Shown one piece after another: positions 34,599-45,409 of a stretch of DNA of 64,000 nucleotides (its first letter is position 1; the number at the start of each line of letters is the position of its first letter). The stretch is from positions 3,869,001 through 3,933,000 of the forward strand of contig NZ_CP071454.1 in NCBI RefSeq assembly GCF_017352135.1, written 5' to 3'. A program made the translations under genes and the position numbers. Source of the stretch: Rhizobium lentis (GTDB taxonomy: Bacteria > Pseudomonadota > Alphaproteobacteria > Rhizobiales > Rhizobiaceae). The notes below the pieces were generated by a model. It worked only from the letters and a program-made list of their open reading frames with translations. It was not told the DNA's origin and made no database searches.

Positions 34599-36938
34599 AT
34601 GAAGGCTGGTTCAAAGTTTTTGAACGCAGTATCGGCGGTTGCGCTGTCTGCTAGTGTTGTTGCTTCGGGCGCAGGTGCTTTGACGTTCGTTTCCGCTACC
34701 GCCGCCGAGGCCGCGGTCATCCAGCGCATCGATGTGCGCGGCGCGAGCCGCGTCGGCGCGGAAGCTGTCCGGTCGAACCTCACCATCGCCCCCGGCAAGA
34801 GCTTTTCGAACACCGATATCGATAACTCCGTCAAACAGCTTTACGGCACGGGCTACTTCTCCGACGTCAAGATTTCGGTTTCGGGAAGCACGCTGGTCGT
34901 CAACGTTCAGGAAGCCCAGCTCGTCAATCAGGTCGTCTTCAACGGCAACCGCAAGATCAAGGACGACAAGCTCGCGACGATCGTCCAGACCCATGCAGCC
35001 GGTCCTTATAGCGACACGCAGATCCAGGCCGACATCCAGGCGATCAAGGAGGCCTATGCCGCGACCGGCCGCAGCGAAGTCGAAGTGACGACGCAGGTGG
35101 TGCCGCTCGGCGAAGGTCGCGTCAATCTCGCCTTCGTCATCAATGAGGGCGATCGCACCAAGATCGATTCGATCAATTTCGTCGGCAACAATGCCTACAG
35201 CGCCGGCCGTCTGGCTGCTGTCATCAATACCAAGCGTTCGAACTTCCTTTCGTTCCTGACCCGCAAGGACGTCTATAACGAAGACAAGCTCCACGCCGAC
35301 GAAGAAGCGCTGCGGCAGTTCTATTACAATCGCGGCTATGCCGATATGCGCATCGTCTCTTCCGATGCGAGCTTCGACGAGGCGACCAACAAGTACACGC
35401 TCACCTTCAACATCGAGGAAGGTCAGCGCTACGACTTCGGGCCAGTCACCGTTCAGTCGACCGTCGAAGGCGTCGGCTCCGATCAGTTGCTGCCGCTCGT
35501 GCGCACAAAGGAAGGCCAGGTCTACAGCGCCAAAGAGGTGCAGAAGTCGATCGAGGCGATTTCCGATCAGGTGGCGTCAGCCGGTTATCCCTTTGCGCGC
35601 GTTACGCCGCGCGGTAACCGCGACCTCAACAACAATACGATCGGCGTCGAATATCTGGTCGACCAGGGCGAACGTGCCTATGTCGAGCGCATCGAGATCC
35701 GTGGCAACAGCCGCACGCGCGACTACGTCATCCGGCGCGAATTCGATATGAGTGAAGGCGATGCCTTCAATCAGCAGATGATCACCAAGGCCAAGCGCCG
35801 CCTCGAAGCGCTCGGCTACTTCTCTTCCGTCAACATCTCCACCCAGCCGGGCAGCTCTCCGGATCGCGTCGTGGTGGTCGTCGACGTGCAGGATCAGTCG
35901 ACCGGTTCGTTCGGTATCGGCGCGGGTTATGCCGCCGGCGGCGACGGCCTGCTGCTCGAAGCCTCGATCGAAGAAAAGAACTTCCTCGGCCGCGGCCAAT
36001 ACATCCGTATCTCGGCCGGTGGCGGTCAGGAAGGCTCGCGCGCCTATGGCGTCAGCTTCACCGAACCCTATTTCCTCGGCTATCGTCTGGCGGCGGGCTT
36101 CGACGTCAACCGCAGCGAAACGTCGAGCAATGACAACTACGATTACGAGGAAACCAGCGTCGTCCTGCGTGTCACCGCGCCGATCACCGAGGATCTGGCG
36201 ACGACCTTCCGTTATAACTACAAGCAGATGAAGTATGACGCTGACAACAGCGATCTTTCCGATCTGTCTGCTCCGTATCAGCACCTCGTCGAGGACAGCC
36301 CGTGGACGCGGTCGTCCGTATCGCAGACGCTGACCTACAACACACTCGACGACACGGTTCTGCCGCGCGAAGGCATCTACGCAACGGCGACGCATGAAAT
36401 TGCCGGTCTCGGCGGCGACTCGCAGTTCTATAAGATCTACGGCAAGGCCCGTTACTACCATTTGCTTGCTGATGACGCCGATATCATCGGCTCGGTTTCG
36501 GCCTCGGCTGGTCATGTCGTCGGCTTTGGTGAGCACCTGAATGTCTTCGACCAGTTCACGCTGACCAATGGCGACATTCGCGGTTTCGAGAACAAGGGCA
36601 TCGGCCCACGCGTTGCCGGCAACAACGACGATCCGCTCGGCGGTACGACTTATTTCACGGCATCGGCCGAAGCGAGCTTCCCGATGCCCGGCTTCCCGCG
36701 TGACTTCAACTTGCGCGGCGCGGTCTTTGCCGACGCTGGTACGCTGTTCGGCAACGATGTTGACCTGAGGGGCGACGGCATCGACGGCGAAGACGCCTCC
36801 CTGCGCGCCTCCGTCGGTGTTGGTGTCGTCTGGCAGTCTCCTTTCGGTGCATTGCGTCTGGATTACGCAATCCCGGTCCTCAAGGAAGACTTCGACAAGA
36901 CGCAAAACTTCAAGTTTGGCATCAACAACCAATTCTGA
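34599..36938 (+). CDS. bamA: Outer-membrane assembly factor BamA
   Basis: A 779-residue outer-membrane protein that inserts beta-barrel proteins. A signal peptide covers about the first 38 residues (cleavage near AEA-AVIQR). Five POTRA domains follow (first [19 protein letters not shown], second with [15 protein letters not shown]). The Omp85 beta-barrel begins near residue 440, includes the VRGFE-equivalent loop [13 protein letters not shown], and ends with FKFGINNQF, a terminal Phe typical of barrels. It lies upstream of lpxD, so barrel assembly and lipid A synthesis are co-transcribed. Confidence 0.95.
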   Translation: MKAGSKFLNAVSAVALSASVVASGAGALTFVSATAAEAAVIQRIDVRGASRVGAEAVRSNLTIAPGKSFSNTDIDNSVKQLYGTGYFSDVKISVSGSTLVVNVQEAQLVNQVVFNGNRKIKDDKLATIVQTHAAGPYSDTQIQADIQAIKEAYAATGRSEVEVTTQVVPLGEGRVNLAFVINEGDRTKIDSINFVGNNAYSAGRLAAVINTKRSNFLSFLTRKDVYNEDKLHADEEALRQFYYNRGYADMRIVSSDASFDEATNKYTLTFNIEEGQRYDFGPVTVQSTVEGVGSDQLLPLVRTKEGQVYSAKEVQKSIEAISDQVASAGYPFARVTPRGNRDLNNNTIGVEYLVDQGERAYVERIEIRGNSRTRDYVIRREFDMSEGDAFNQQMITKAKRRLEALGYFSSVNISTQPGSSPDRVVVVVDVQDQSTGSFGIGAGYAAGGDGLLLEASIEEKNFLGRGQYIRISAGGGQEGSRAYGVSFTEPYFLGYRLAAGFDVNRSETSSNDNYDYEETSVVLRVTAPITEDLATTFRYNYKQMKYDADNSDLSDLSAPYQHLVEDSPWTRSSVSQTLTYNTLDDTVLPREGIYATATHEIAGLGGDSQFYKIYGKARYYHLLADDADIIGSVSASAGHVVGFGEHLNVFDQFTLTNGDIRGFENKGIGPRVAGNNDDPLGGTTYFTASAEASFPMPGFPRDFNLRGAVFADAGTLFGNDVDLRGDGIDGEDASLRASVGVGVVWQSPFGALRLDYAIPVLKEDFDKTQNFKFGINNQF

Positions 36939-36988
36939 TATCGGCAGTCCGGAACTGTAAGACTCAATTCCGTTCTGGAGCATTGCCG

Positions 36989-38053
36989 ATGGAGCAAAAC
37001 TTTTTTTTTCTGCCCCATGAAGGTCTGAGGCTCGCTGAGCTTGCAGAGTTTCTTGGGGCGGAACTCGCCGATGCCGACCATGCCGATGTTATCGTCAGGT
37101 CCGTCGCTCCCATTAGCCGGGCGCGGGCGGGCGATGTCTGCTATATCCTCTCGCGCCGCAACCGCGAGGAGTTTGCGACATGCGAGGCCTCGGCAGTGAT
37201 CTGCGACAAAGCGCTTGCCGATCTCGTTCCTCCGCAGTTGCCGGTTATCTTCTCATCCAATCCGCATGCTGCCTTCGCGATGGCGGGCGGCCTGTTCTAC
37301 CCCGCAGCATTGCGTCCAGTCGCTATTCCGGATGAGAGCGAGATTGCTCCGAGCGCCGTCATCGATCCGACCGCCAAACTCGAAAAGGGCGTCATCGTCG
37401 AACCCCTTGCCGTTATCGGTGCGCATGCCGAGATCGGGGAGGGCACGCGTATCGGCGCGAACAGCGTCATTGGCCCGAAGGTCAAGATCGGCCGGGATTG
37501 TTCAATTGCGGCTGGAGCGAGCATTCTTTGTGCGCTGATCGGCAATCGGGTGATCATCCACAACGGAGTTCGGATCGGCCAGGATGGTTTTGGTTATGCA
37601 CCGGGCCCAGGCGGCATGATCAAGATCGTTCAGATCGGCCGGGTGATCATCCAGGACAATGTTGAGATCGGCGCCAACACGACCGTCGACCGCGGTGCTA
37701 TGGACGACACGGTGATCGGCGAGGGGACCAAGATCGACAATCAGGTCCAGATCGGCCACAACGTCCAGATCGGCCGCCATTGCGCCATCGTTTCGCAGGT
37801 TGGCATCGCCGGCAGCACGAAGATCGGCAATGGTGTTCAGATCGGCGGCCAGGTCGGCATCAAGGGGCATGTGACGATCGGTGACGGCGTGCAGATCGCC
37901 GCCAAAAGCGGTATCATGACCGATCTTGCCGCCGGCGGGCAATATGGCGGTATACCTGCACGTCCGCTAAAAGACTATCTGAGAGAGGCCGCGCAGCAGG
38001 TTTCGAAGAGCAAGCTGCGCGGAAGGAACCCTGGAGGCAAGCAAAATGACTGA
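36989..38053 (+). CDS. lpxD: UDP-3-O-acylglucosamine N-acyltransferase
   Basis: A 354-residue acyltransferase adding the N-linked hydroxyacyl chain in lipid A synthesis. It has an N-terminal uridine-binding domain ([20 protein letters not shown]) and a hexapeptide beta-helix ([40 protein letters not shown]), with the catalytic His in [16 protein letters not shown]. The ATG is preferred to a TTG two codons upstream because GGAG lies nine bases before it. A run of nine T at 37001-37009 encodes three Phe right after the start. The 3' end overlaps fabZ by eight bases. Confidence 0.95.
   Translation: MEQNFFFLPHEGLRLAELAEFLGAELADADHADVIVRSVAPISRARAGDVCYILSRRNREEFATCEASAVICDKALADLVPPQLPVIFSSNPHAAFAMAGGLFYPAALRPVAIPDESEIAPSAVIDPTAKLEKGVIVEPLAVIGAHAEIGEGTRIGANSVIGPKVKIGRDCSIAAGASILCALIGNRVIIHNGVRIGQDGFGYAPGPGGMIKIVQIGRVIIQDNVEIGANTTVDRGAMDDTVIGEGTKIDNQVQIGHNVQIGRHCAIVSQVGIAGSTKIGNGVQIGGQVGIKGHVTIGDGVQIAAKSGIMTDLAAGGQYGGIPARPLKDYLREAAQQVSKSKLRGRNPGGKQND
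37001..37009 (+). repeat. Nine-T homopolymer in lpxD
   Basis: Nine T in a row code for Phe-Phe-Phe at residues 5-7 of LpxD, preceded by an A-rich stretch. Such a tract can slip during replication or transcription and shift the frame close to the start. Confidence 0.7.
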
Positions 38054-38513
38054 GGAAGCCACGACGACGCTTTCTTCGGCTGACATCACTGAGATCATGA
38101 AGCTGCTGCCGCATCGTTATCCGTTCCTCATGGTCGACAAGATCATTGAGATCGACGGCGACAATTCGGCGATCGGCATCAAGAACGTCACCGTGAACGA
38201 GCCGCACTTTACCGGTCATTTTCCGGAAGCGCCGATCATGCCCGGGGTTTTGCTGATCGAGGGGATGGCCCAGACGGCGGGCGCGATCTGTGCCAAGAAG
38301 GAAGGCCAGACCGGCAACCTCGTCTATTTCATGACCATCGAAAATGCGCGCTTCCGCAAGCCTGTCGTGCCCGGCGATCGTGTCGAATTTCACGTCAAGA
38401 AGCAAAAGCAGCGCGGCAATATCTGGAAATTCCATTGCGACGCCAAGGTTGACGGCGCGCTTGTCGCCGAGGCCGATATCGGCGCGATGATCGTTCGTAA
38501 GGATCAGGCATGA
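38046..38513 (+). CDS. fabZ: 3-hydroxyacyl-ACP dehydratase FabZ
   Basis: A 155-residue hot-dog-fold dehydratase of fatty-acid synthesis. The active site is [20 protein letters not shown] with His and the Glu one turn on. It converts 3-hydroxyacyl-ACP to enoyl-ACP and so competes with LpxA/LpxD for 3-hydroxyacyl-ACP. Full length. It overlaps lpxD and lpxA. Confidence 0.97.
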   Translation: MTEEATTTLSSADITEIMKLLPHRYPFLMVDKIIEIDGDNSAIGIKNVTVNEPHFTGHFPEAPIMPGVLLIEGMAQTAGAICAKKEGQTGNLVYFMTIENARFRKPVVPGDRVEFHVKKQKQRGNIWKFHCDAKVDGALVAEADIGAMIVRKDQA

Positions 38514-39328
38514 GCAATATCGCCGAAAGCGCTCGTATTCATCCGATGGCAGTCGTCGAAGACGGGGCTGTTATCGGTGAGGGCGTCAAGATCGGTCCTT
38601 TCTGCCATGTTGGACCGCATGTCGTGCTGCATGCCAATGTCGAGCTCCTGGCCCATGCGGTCGTCACCGGCCGCACCGTGATCGGCAAGGGCACGCGCAT
38701 CTTTCCGATGGCGGTCATCGGCGGCGATCCGCAAAGCGTCCATCACGGCGGCGAGGAGACGACACTGACGGTCGGCGCCAATTGCACGATCCGTGAAGGT
38801 GTGACGATGAACACCGGCACCTCCGATTTCGGCGGCCAGACGATCGTCGGCGACAACAATCTTTTCCTTGCCAATTCCCACGTCGCGCATGACTGCCGGG
38901 TCGGTAATCATGTCATCATGTCGAACAACGTCATGCTCGCCGGCCATGTCGTTATCGAGGATCGGGTTATCCTTGGCGGCGGATCGGCTGTTCACCAGTT
39001 CACCCGCGTCGGCCGTCAGGCTTTCGTCGGCGGTCTGTCGGCGGTGAGTTATGACGTCATCCCCTATGGCATGCTGAACGGCAATCCCGGACTGCTCGGC
39101 GGTCTCAACGTCGTCGGCATGACGCGCGCCGGGATCGACCGCGCCGTCATCCACAGGGTGCGCCGCGCCTATAAGGCGATTTTCGAGGGAGCGGCCTCGG
39201 TCCGGGAAAACGCCGCTGCGATCCGCGACGAATATGCCGATTGCGAGCAGGTGGTGCATATCCTCGATTTCATCGCCGCCGAGAGCGACCGCGCCCTGTC
39301 CTCGCCGACCCGGGGGCAGAAGGGCTAG
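38510..39328 (+). CDS. lpxA: UDP-N-acetylglucosamine acyltransferase LpxA
   Basis: A 272-residue enzyme that starts lipid A synthesis by adding a 3-hydroxyacyl chain to UDP-GlcNAc. The hexapeptide beta-helix includes [20 protein letters not shown], with the catalytic His in [20 protein letters not shown] and the C-terminal helix bundle from [11 protein letters not shown]. The start overlaps fabZ by four bases (ATGA), which indicates translational coupling. Confidence 0.97.
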   Translation: MSNIAESARIHPMAVVEDGAVIGEGVKIGPFCHVGPHVVLHANVELLAHAVVTGRTVIGKGTRIFPMAVIGGDPQSVHHGGEETTLTVGANCTIREGVTMNTGTSDFGGQTIVGDNNLFLANSHVAHDCRVGNHVIMSNNVMLAGHVVIEDRVILGGGSAVHQFTRVGRQAFVGGLSAVSYDVIPYGMLNGNPGLLGGLNVVGMTRAGIDRAVIHRVRRAYKAIFEGAASVRENAAAIRDEYADCEQVVHILDFIAAESDRALSSPTRGQKG

Positions 39329-39331
39329 TCC

Positions 39332-40213
39332 GTGGCTTTATCAGGCGACACCGCTGCGGGCCGGCTGGCGATCATCGCCGGCGGCGGTCTTCTGCCTTCC
39401 TATGTCGCCGAAGCGGCGCGCGCAGCCGGCGAAAATCCCGTCATCGTCGCGTTGAGGGACGAGAGCGATCGGCGCTGGGAGGGATATGATCATGCCGTCA
39501 TCGGCATCGGAGATTTCGCCGCCCTCGATGCACTGCTCAACCGTTATGGCATCGGCCGTGTGGTGATGTCGGGAAGCGTGCGCCGCCGGCCGGAATGGCG
39601 CGAGGTGCGCCCGACCTTCCGGATCCTGATGAAGGTCCCCGCCGCCATTCGCACGCTGCTGTCCGGCGGCGACGATACGGTTCTGCAAATGGTGATCCGG
39701 TTGATCGAGGGGAACGGTCGGCGCGTCGTCGGCGCCCATGAGATCGCCCCGGACCTGCTTGCCACTGTTGGTCCGCTTGGCGGGGTCGCACCCGGCGAGG
39801 AAGACCGCCGCGATATCAGCCGCGCCGCCGAAGCCGCCGATATGCTCGGCCGGCTGGATGTCGGGCAGGGTGCCGTCAGCATCGGCGGGCGCGTCGTCGC
39901 GCTGGAGGGTCTTGAGGGCACCGACGAGATGCTGGATCGTGTCGCTGGCCTCAGAGCTGCCGGCCGCGTCTCGCCACGCCGCCGCGGCGTGCTCGTCAAG
40001 CTCTGCAAGCCGCAGCAGGATGTTCGCGCTGACCTGCCGGCGATCGGCGTCTCCACAATCCAGAATGCAAAAAAAGCCGGTCTTGGCGGCATCGCTGTCG
40101 AGGCTGGCCGTTCGCTGGTGCTCGATCGCGGCGCCGTCATCAAGGCAGCCGATGAGGCAGGACTCTTCGTCTGCGGCGTCGATCGCGGCCTGCCGGCATG
40201 GGGGTTCGAATGA
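39332..40213 (+). CDS. lpxI: UDP-2,3-diacylglucosamine pyrophosphatase LpxI
   Basis: A 293-residue protein of the LpxI family (DUF1009), which replaces LpxH in most alphaproteobacteria. It cleaves UDP-2,3-diacylglucosamine to lipid X. It starts at GTG three bases after the lpxA stop: MALSGDTAAGRLAIIAGGGL. The conserved core runs through MSGSVRRRPEWREVRPTFRI and the catalytic region ending VGAHEIAPDLLATVGPLGG, then the C-terminal GVSTIQNAKKAGLGGIAVEA. It overlaps lpxB by four bases. Confidence 0.9.
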   Translation: MALSGDTAAGRLAIIAGGGLLPSYVAEAARAAGENPVIVALRDESDRRWEGYDHAVIGIGDFAALDALLNRYGIGRVVMSGSVRRRPEWREVRPTFRILMKVPAAIRTLLSGGDDTVLQMVIRLIEGNGRRVVGAHEIAPDLLATVGPLGGVAPGEEDRRDISRAAEAADMLGRLDVGQGAVSIGGRVVALEGLEGTDEMLDRVAGLRAAGRVSPRRRGVLVKLCKPQQDVRADLPAIGVSTIQNAKKAGLGGIAVEAGRSLVLDRGAVIKAADEAGLFVCGVDRGLPAWGFE

Positions 40214-41379
40214 ACGGCGCGCCGCTGAAGATCGCCGTCATTGCCGGAGAGGTGTCGGGTGATCTGCTCGGGGCCGATCTCATCGCCGCGCTGAAGCGGA
40301 TACATGGCGGGCCGGTCGAGCTTGTCGGCGTCGGCGGCGAGGGGCTGCAGGCGGAAGGCTTGAGATCCCTGTTCGATTTTTCCGAATTGTCGATCATGGG
40401 CATCACCCAGGTGCTGAGCCGGCTGCCAAAGCTGCTTGGCCTGATCCGCCGAACCGCGGCTGAGATCGCCGCCGCAAGGCCGGACATTCTTCTCATCATC
40501 GACAGTCCGGATTTCACCCATCGCGTCGCCAAGCGCGTGCGCACCGCGCTGCCCGATCTGCCGGTCGTCAATTATGTCTGTCCGAGCGTCTGGGCCTGGA
40601 AGGAATATCGCGCCACGCGCATGCTTGCCTATGTCGATCATGTGCTCGCCATCCTCCCCTTCGAGCCGGCAGTGATGCGCGCGCTCGGCGGTCCCGAGAC
40701 CACCTATGTCGGCCATCGCCTGGTCGCCGACCCGGCGTTGCTGGAAACCCGGCGGCTGCGCGCCGGCAGACAGCCCGGTAACGGCCCGATCCTCCTTCTT
40801 CCCGGCTCACGTTCCTCCGAGATCAAGAAGCTGCTGCCTTATTTCGAGCTCGCAACAAGCGAACTCGTCGCTCGCAACGGTCCGATGCGTTTCATTCTGC
40901 CCACGGTGACACATAAGGAGGCGCTTGTCCGCGCGATGACCGCGGGGTGGGCGGTAAAGCCGGAGATCGTCGTCGGCGCGGAAGCGAAATGGAAGGCCTT
41001 TGCCGAGGCCGATGCAGCCATGGCGGCGTCCGGAACAGTTATTCTTGAACTTGCGCTTGCCGATGTCCCGGTCGTCTCCGCGTATAAGGTCGACTGGATC
41101 ATGCGCATGCTGACATCGAGCATCAAGACCTGGACGGGCGCGCTGCCGAACCTGATCGCCGATTACTCGGTCGTGCCGGAATATCTGAACGACATCGTTC
41201 GCGGCGCAAGCCTTGCACGCTGGATAGAGCGGCTGTCGGCCGACACTTACCAGCTCAAGGCGATGATGGAAGGGTATGAGCTGATTTGGCAGCGCATGCA
41301 GACGGAGAAGCCGCCTGGCGAGCACGCCGCCGAAATCCTTCTCGACGTGCTGAACAAGAAAAAACCCGGCCATTTCTGA
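40210..41379 (+). CDS. lpxB: Lipid-A-disaccharide synthase
   Basis: A 389-residue GT19 glycosyltransferase that joins UDP-diacylglucosamine and lipid X. Conserved parts are KIAVIAGEVSGDLLGADLIA near the start, SPDFTHRVAKRV, and the UDP site LLPGSRSSEIKKLLPYFE and MAASGTVILELALADVPVV. The ATG overlaps lpxI by four bases. The stop lies inside the loop of the terminator hairpin, so translation ends where transcription ends. Confidence 0.95.
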   Translation: MNGAPLKIAVIAGEVSGDLLGADLIAALKRIHGGPVELVGVGGEGLQAEGLRSLFDFSELSIMGITQVLSRLPKLLGLIRRTAAEIAAARPDILLIIDSPDFTHRVAKRVRTALPDLPVVNYVCPSVWAWKEYRATRMLAYVDHVLAILPFEPAVMRALGGPETTYVGHRLVADPALLETRRLRAGRQPGNGPILLLPGSRSSEIKKLLPYFELATSELVARNGPMRFILPTVTHKEALVRAMTAGWAVKPEIVVGAEAKWKAFAEADAAMAASGTVILELALADVPVVSAYKVDWIMRMLTSSIKTWTGALPNLIADYSVVPEYLNDIVRGASLARWIERLSADTYQLKAMMEGYELIWQRMQTEKPPGEHAAEILLDVLNKKKPGHF

Positions 41380-41395
41380 CCGGGTTTCTTTTTGG
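41362..41395. terminator. Terminator shared by lpxB and gltA
   Basis: AAACCCGG pairs with CCGGGTTT around a ten-base loop and is followed by CTTTTT; on the other strand the A-rich left arm gives a T-run. The lpxB stop at 41377-41379 is in the loop. It can end both the lpx and the convergent gltA transcripts. Confidence 0.85.
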
Positions 41396-41407
41396 GTCCT
41401 GAGGCGA

Positions 41408-42697
41408 TCAGCGCTTCGAAACCGGGATATAATCGCGTTTCGGTTCGCCGACATAGAGCTGGCGCGGACGGCCGATGCGCTGTTCCGGATCCTCGATCAT
41501 CTCGTTCCACTGTGCGATCCAGCCGACCGTACGAGCGAGAGCGAAGAGCACGGTGAACATGGTGGTGGGGAAGCCCAGCGCCTTCAGCGTGATGCCGGAA
41601 TAGAAGTCGATGTTCGGATAGAGCTTCTTTTCGATGAAATATTCATCGGTGAGCGCGATGCGCTCCAGCTCCATCGCCACTTCGAGCAACGGATCGTCCT
41701 TGATGCCGAGTTCGCCGAGCACTTCATGCGTCGTCTTCTGCATGATCTTGGCGCGCGGATCGTAATTCTTGTAGACGCGATGACCGAAGCCCATCAGGCG
41801 GAACGGATCGTTCTTGTCCTTGGCGCGGGCGATATATTCCGGAATGTGGTCGACCGTGCCGATCTCGTTCAGCATGTTGAGCGCTGCTTCGTTGGCGCCG
41901 CCATGCGCGGGGCCCCAGAGGCAGGCAATGCCGGCGGCGATGCAGGCGAAGGGGTTGGCGCCCGACGAACCGGCGAGACGGACCGTAGAGGTCGAGGCGT
42001 TCTGCTCATGATCGGCGTGCAGGATGAAGATGCGGTCCATCGCGCGTGCAAGCACCGGATTGACCACGTATTCCTCGCAGGGAACGGCAAAGCACATGCG
42101 CAGGAAGTTCGACGCATAGTCCAGATCGTTCTTCGGGTAAACGAAGGGCTGTCCGATATGGTACTTGTAAGCCATGGCGGCAAGCGTCGGCATCTTGGCG
42201 ATCATGCGCAGGCTTGCGACCATGCGCTGGTGCGGATCGGTGATGTCGGTCGAGTCGTGATAGAAGGCCGACAGCGCGCCGACGCAGCCGCACATGACGG
42301 CCATTGGATGCGCATCGCGGCGGAAGCCGGTGAAGAAGCGGGTCATCTGCTCGTGCACCATGGTGTGGTGCGTGACGCGATAGTCGAAATCCTTCTTCTG
42401 CGCAGCGGTTGGCAGTTCGCCGTAGAGTAGGAGATAGCAGACCTCGAGAAAGTCGCCATGCTCGGCGAGCTGCTCAATCGGATAGCCGCGGTGCAGCAGA
42501 ACACCTTCGTCGCCGTCGATATAGGTGATTTTCGATTCACAGGATGCGGTCGAGGTGAAGCCCGGATCGTAGGTGAAGGAAGCGGTGTTCTTGTAGAGGG
42601 CACCAATATCAATGACGCTCGGGCCGATGGTGCCGCTTTTAACGGCAAGGTCGACTGATTTATCACCGATTTTTATTGTAGCGCTTTGATCCGTCAT
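41408..42697 (-). CDS. gltA: Citrate synthase
   Basis: A 429-residue hexameric-type citrate synthase. It has the catalytic His in [16 protein letters not shown], the second in [16 protein letters not shown], and the substrate motif [20 protein letters not shown]. It joins acetyl-CoA and oxaloacetate to enter the TCA cycle. It starts [20 protein letters not shown] with GGAGG upstream. It is divergent from comEC across 282 bases. Confidence 0.97.
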   Translation of the reverse strand: MTDQSATIKIGDKSVDLAVKSGTIGPSVIDIGALYKNTASFTYDPGFTSTASCESKITYIDGDEGVLLHRGYPIEQLAEHGDFLEVCYLLLYGELPTAAQKKDFDYRVTHHTMVHEQMTRFFTGFRRDAHPMAVMCGCVGALSAFYHDSTDITDPHQRMVASLRMIAKMPTLAAMAYKYHIGQPFVYPKNDLDYASNFLRMCFAVPCEEYVVNPVLARAMDRIFILHADHEQNASTSTVRLAGSSGANPFACIAAGIACLWGPAHGGANEAALNMLNEIGTVDHIPEYIARAKDKNDPFRLMGFGHRVYKNYDPRAKIMQKTTHEVLGELGIKDDPLLEVAMELERIALTDEYFIEKKLYPNIDFYSGITLKALGFPTTMFTVLFALARTVGWIAQWNEMIEDPEQRIGRPRQLYVGEPKRDYIPVSKR

Positions 42698-42979
42698 GCT
42701 GTCCTCCGAAATGTCGGTGGCGCCACAAAAGCGCCATAGGGGTTAAGCGTCCTCACCGATAGCTATATGATCGTGACGCTAATGCCAAGTTACCGTGACG
42801 GCATTTTGTGCATTGCGGCATCACCTTTTAGGCACTGCAGCGATGAGCCGCACGCATAGCGGAAGCCGATGATTCGACTGACCTTTTGCCGCTAACGATT
42901 TTCCCTCATATTTCAATCGATTATTCTTGCCGGATTTGCTCCGGAGTTGCATTGTTGCTGAGCGGGGTTGGGGCGGTGC
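42698..42979. other. Divergent spacer between gltA and comEC
   Basis: This 282-base region is A+T-rich near 42790-42930 and must hold the gltA and comEC promoters. A plus-strand frame from 42886 overlaps comEC in another frame and is not real. From memory, many relatives keep gltX here; it is not present. Confidence 0.35.
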
Positions 42980-45409
42980 ATGCAGGAAATGACGACAGTC
43001 GAATTGCGGCCGCAAGTGGGCGTCGACCTTGCCGGTCCCGCGTCTCTTCCTGCGCCTGCCGCGGGAACGCGGCCGACAACGACGCAGTCCATGATGCCAT
43101 TGCGCCGACGGCTGATGGCCGCCATCGCAAAATCGTTTCGTGCCGGCGGCCGGATGCTGAGCGAGGAGGCGGACTACGACCGCCTGCTCTTGTTCTCGCC
43201 GGTTTTTCTCGGCGCCGGCGCGGCCTTCTGGTTTCTCGCACCAACCGATATTCCATTCCTTCCCTCACTGCTCGGCCTGATGGTGTTGACGGTCGCGGTT
43301 CTCGTCGCCGGCCGCGGCCGGCCGGTTTTGCGGGCGACGTTTCTGGCGCTTGCCCTTGTGGTCTGCGGCATGCTCTGCGCGCAGTTCGAGAGGTGGCGGG
43401 CTTCGACTGTCATCCTCGATTCATCCGTAACGACGACTGTGACCGGCCGCGTCGAGCGGCGCGAAGGCGACGATCGCGGTCGGTGGCGCTATATTCTTGC
43501 CGTCACCGGCACCGAGGAGCCGGCGGTCAAGCGGCCGCCGAAGCGCATAACCGTGATCGCCCGCGGCGCCGATGCGCCATTCGAAATCGGGGACATAATC
43601 ACCGGCAGGGCACGGCTGACGCCGCCGGCGGGTCCGGCGCTGCCCGAGCTCAACGACTTTTCCTTCGGTGCCTATTTCGACGGCATCGGCGCGAACGGCT
43701 TCTTCTACGGGGCCCCGACGAAGGTCGATTCGCAGGCGGAGCCGCAAGAGGCGAGGCGGGCTACCGATGCTCTTCTCGAATGGCTCTATCGGCTGCGCAG
43801 CGGCATCGGCGACCGCATACGCTCGATCCTGCCCGGCGACACGGGCGCTTTTGCCGCCGCTCTCGTCACGGACGAGCGTCGCGCCATTTCAAACGAGACG
43901 ACGGATGCACTGCGCCAATCCGGTCTTGCCCATATCATCGCAATATCAGGTCTCAACATGGCGCTGTCGGCCGGCATCTTCTTCGTCGGCTTCCGGATGC
44001 TGCTCAGTCTCTTTCCCGGCATCGCCCAGGCCTATCCGACCAAAAAGTTCGCCGCCGCCGGCGCGCTCATCGCCGTCACGGCCTATTTTCTGATCTCGGG
44101 CTTCGCGGTCTCGGCAGAACGCGCCTTCATCATGATGGCCATCATGCTCATTGCCGTCTTCTTCGACCGGCCTTCGATCAGCCTTCGCAATGTCGCTCTT
44201 TCCGCGCTTGTTATCATCGCGCTTGCTCCCTCCGAGGTCCTCGGGCCAAGCTTTCAAATGTCCTTTGCCGCGACCTTGGCGCTGGTATCGGGTTATCAGC
44301 TATGGAAGGACCGGCGTGTCCGCGAAAACGCCGTCCTGAAAATGCCGGCCCTGCGGCCGGTGGTTGCCGTCGGACGCTTCTTCGGCGGTGTTTTCCTGAC
44401 CTCGTTGATCGGTGGCTTTTCCACGGCGCTGTTTTCGATCGAGCACTTTCATCGCCTGACGGCCTACGGCCTCCCGGCAAACCTCGCGACGATGCCGATG
44501 ATCTCCTTCATTGTCATGCCGGCCGGGTTGTTCGCGATGCTGCTTATGCCTTTCGGCCTGGATGCACTGCCTTGGAAAGTGGTCGGATTCGGCCTCGATC
44601 TGGTGATCGCGGTGGCAAGGACGATATCCGGCTGGGGCGGGGATATCGGCATCGGTCGCTTGCCCGGCTGGTATTTCGCCGTGGCCGTGGCGGGCTTCCT
44701 GCTGATGACGCTCATGCGGACGCGGCTGCGCCATGTCGGCACCGCCATCATGGCAGTCTCGACGCTCGCTTTCCTGGTTCTGCCGGCTCGCCGGCCGCCG
44801 GATCTGGTGATTTCCGAGGATGGCGGTCTGGTCGCGATCGTCAAGGCGTCGGCAATGGCTTCCAATCGTGAAAGGCCGCCGGATTTCATCTTCGACCAGT
44901 GGCAAAGGGCACTGGTTCTGCCCACTCATGACCCGCCGAAAATGCTGGATGGCCCTGCTGTTCCCGAGGGAGACGATCGCCGCCTCAGGCTTTCGGCCGG
45001 TCAGCAGAACGAAGCGAGGCTCGCAATGCGGACTGCCGCAGCGGGGGGTACCGCGGAGCGTTTTTCCTGCGTCAAGAAAGCCTGGTGCGTAGCGAAGCTC
45101 GCCAACGGTCATGTCGTGACCGTCATCGAGAACGCCGCCTATCTCGGACCGGCCTGCGATGCCGGCGATATTGTCATCACGCCGGTGCGCCTGCGCTCGG
45201 CCAGCTGCCGCTCGGGCGCGACGCTGTTTACCGGCGAGACGCTGCGCCGGACCGGTTCGGTCGAACTGCGCATCACCGCCGGCGGCCCGGAGGTGGCGAC
45301 CGCCTTCAATGCCCTATCGCGGCCATGGATGCGCCATCGCGCCTATGATTGGCGCAACGACAGTTTTACGGATTCTGGTCTGTCCGGTATCAGTGATAGC
45401 GGCGGATGA
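42980..45409 (+). CDS. comEC: ComEC/Rec2 family membrane protein
   Basis: An 809-residue multi-pass protein of the DNA-uptake channel family. An N-terminal DUF4131-type region (about 70-270) is followed by the competence domain with [20 protein letters not shown] and more than ten hydrophobic segments, then a soluble C-terminus (about 610-809). The C-terminus has no HxHxDH metal-binding site, so the usual nuclease/beta-lactamase part is degenerate. The ATG at [12 protein letters not shown] is preferred; 42989 is an alternative. It overlaps lexA tail to tail by 20 bases. Confidence 0.85.
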   Translation: MQEMTTVELRPQVGVDLAGPASLPAPAAGTRPTTTQSMMPLRRRLMAAIAKSFRAGGRMLSEEADYDRLLLFSPVFLGAGAAFWFLAPTDIPFLPSLLGLMVLTVAVLVAGRGRPVLRATFLALALVVCGMLCAQFERWRASTVILDSSVTTTVTGRVERREGDDRGRWRYILAVTGTEEPAVKRPPKRITVIARGADAPFEIGDIITGRARLTPPAGPALPELNDFSFGAYFDGIGANGFFYGAPTKVDSQAEPQEARRATDALLEWLYRLRSGIGDRIRSILPGDTGAFAAALVTDERRAISNETTDALRQSGLAHIIAISGLNMALSAGIFFVGFRMLLSLFPGIAQAYPTKKFAAAGALIAVTAYFLISGFAVSAERAFIMMAIMLIAVFFDRPSISLRNVALSALVIIALAPSEVLGPSFQMSFAATLALVSGYQLWKDRRVRENAVLKMPALRPVVAVGRFFGGVFLTSLIGGFSTALFSIEHFHRLTAYGLPANLATMPMISFIVMPAGLFAMLLMPFGLDALPWKVVGFGLDLVIAVARTISGWGGDIGIGRLPGWYFAVAVAGFLLMTLMRTRLRHVGTAIMAVSTLAFLVLPARRPPDLVISEDGGLVAIVKASAMASNRERPPDFIFDQWQRALVLPTHDPPKMLDGPAVPEGDDRRLRLSAGQQNEARLAMRTAAAGGTAERFSCVKKAWCVAKLANGHVVTVIENAAYLGPACDAGDIVITPVRLRSASCRSGATLFTGETLRRTGSVELRITAGGPEVATAFNALSRPWMRHRAYDWRNDSFTDSGLSGISDSGG

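Noticed and set aside
35577..36983. A 468-codon antisense frame in bamA
   Set aside because: Shadow of a conserved gene; no motif or ribosome site.
40201..40213. GGTTCGAA resembling a tRNA T-arm
   Set aside because: It is the end of lpxI, with no acceptor stem or anticodon arm around it.
42886..44871. A 661-codon plus-strand frame overlapping comEC
   Set aside because: It is in another frame than comEC and is rich in Arg/Cys/Gly; no membrane segments or family signs.
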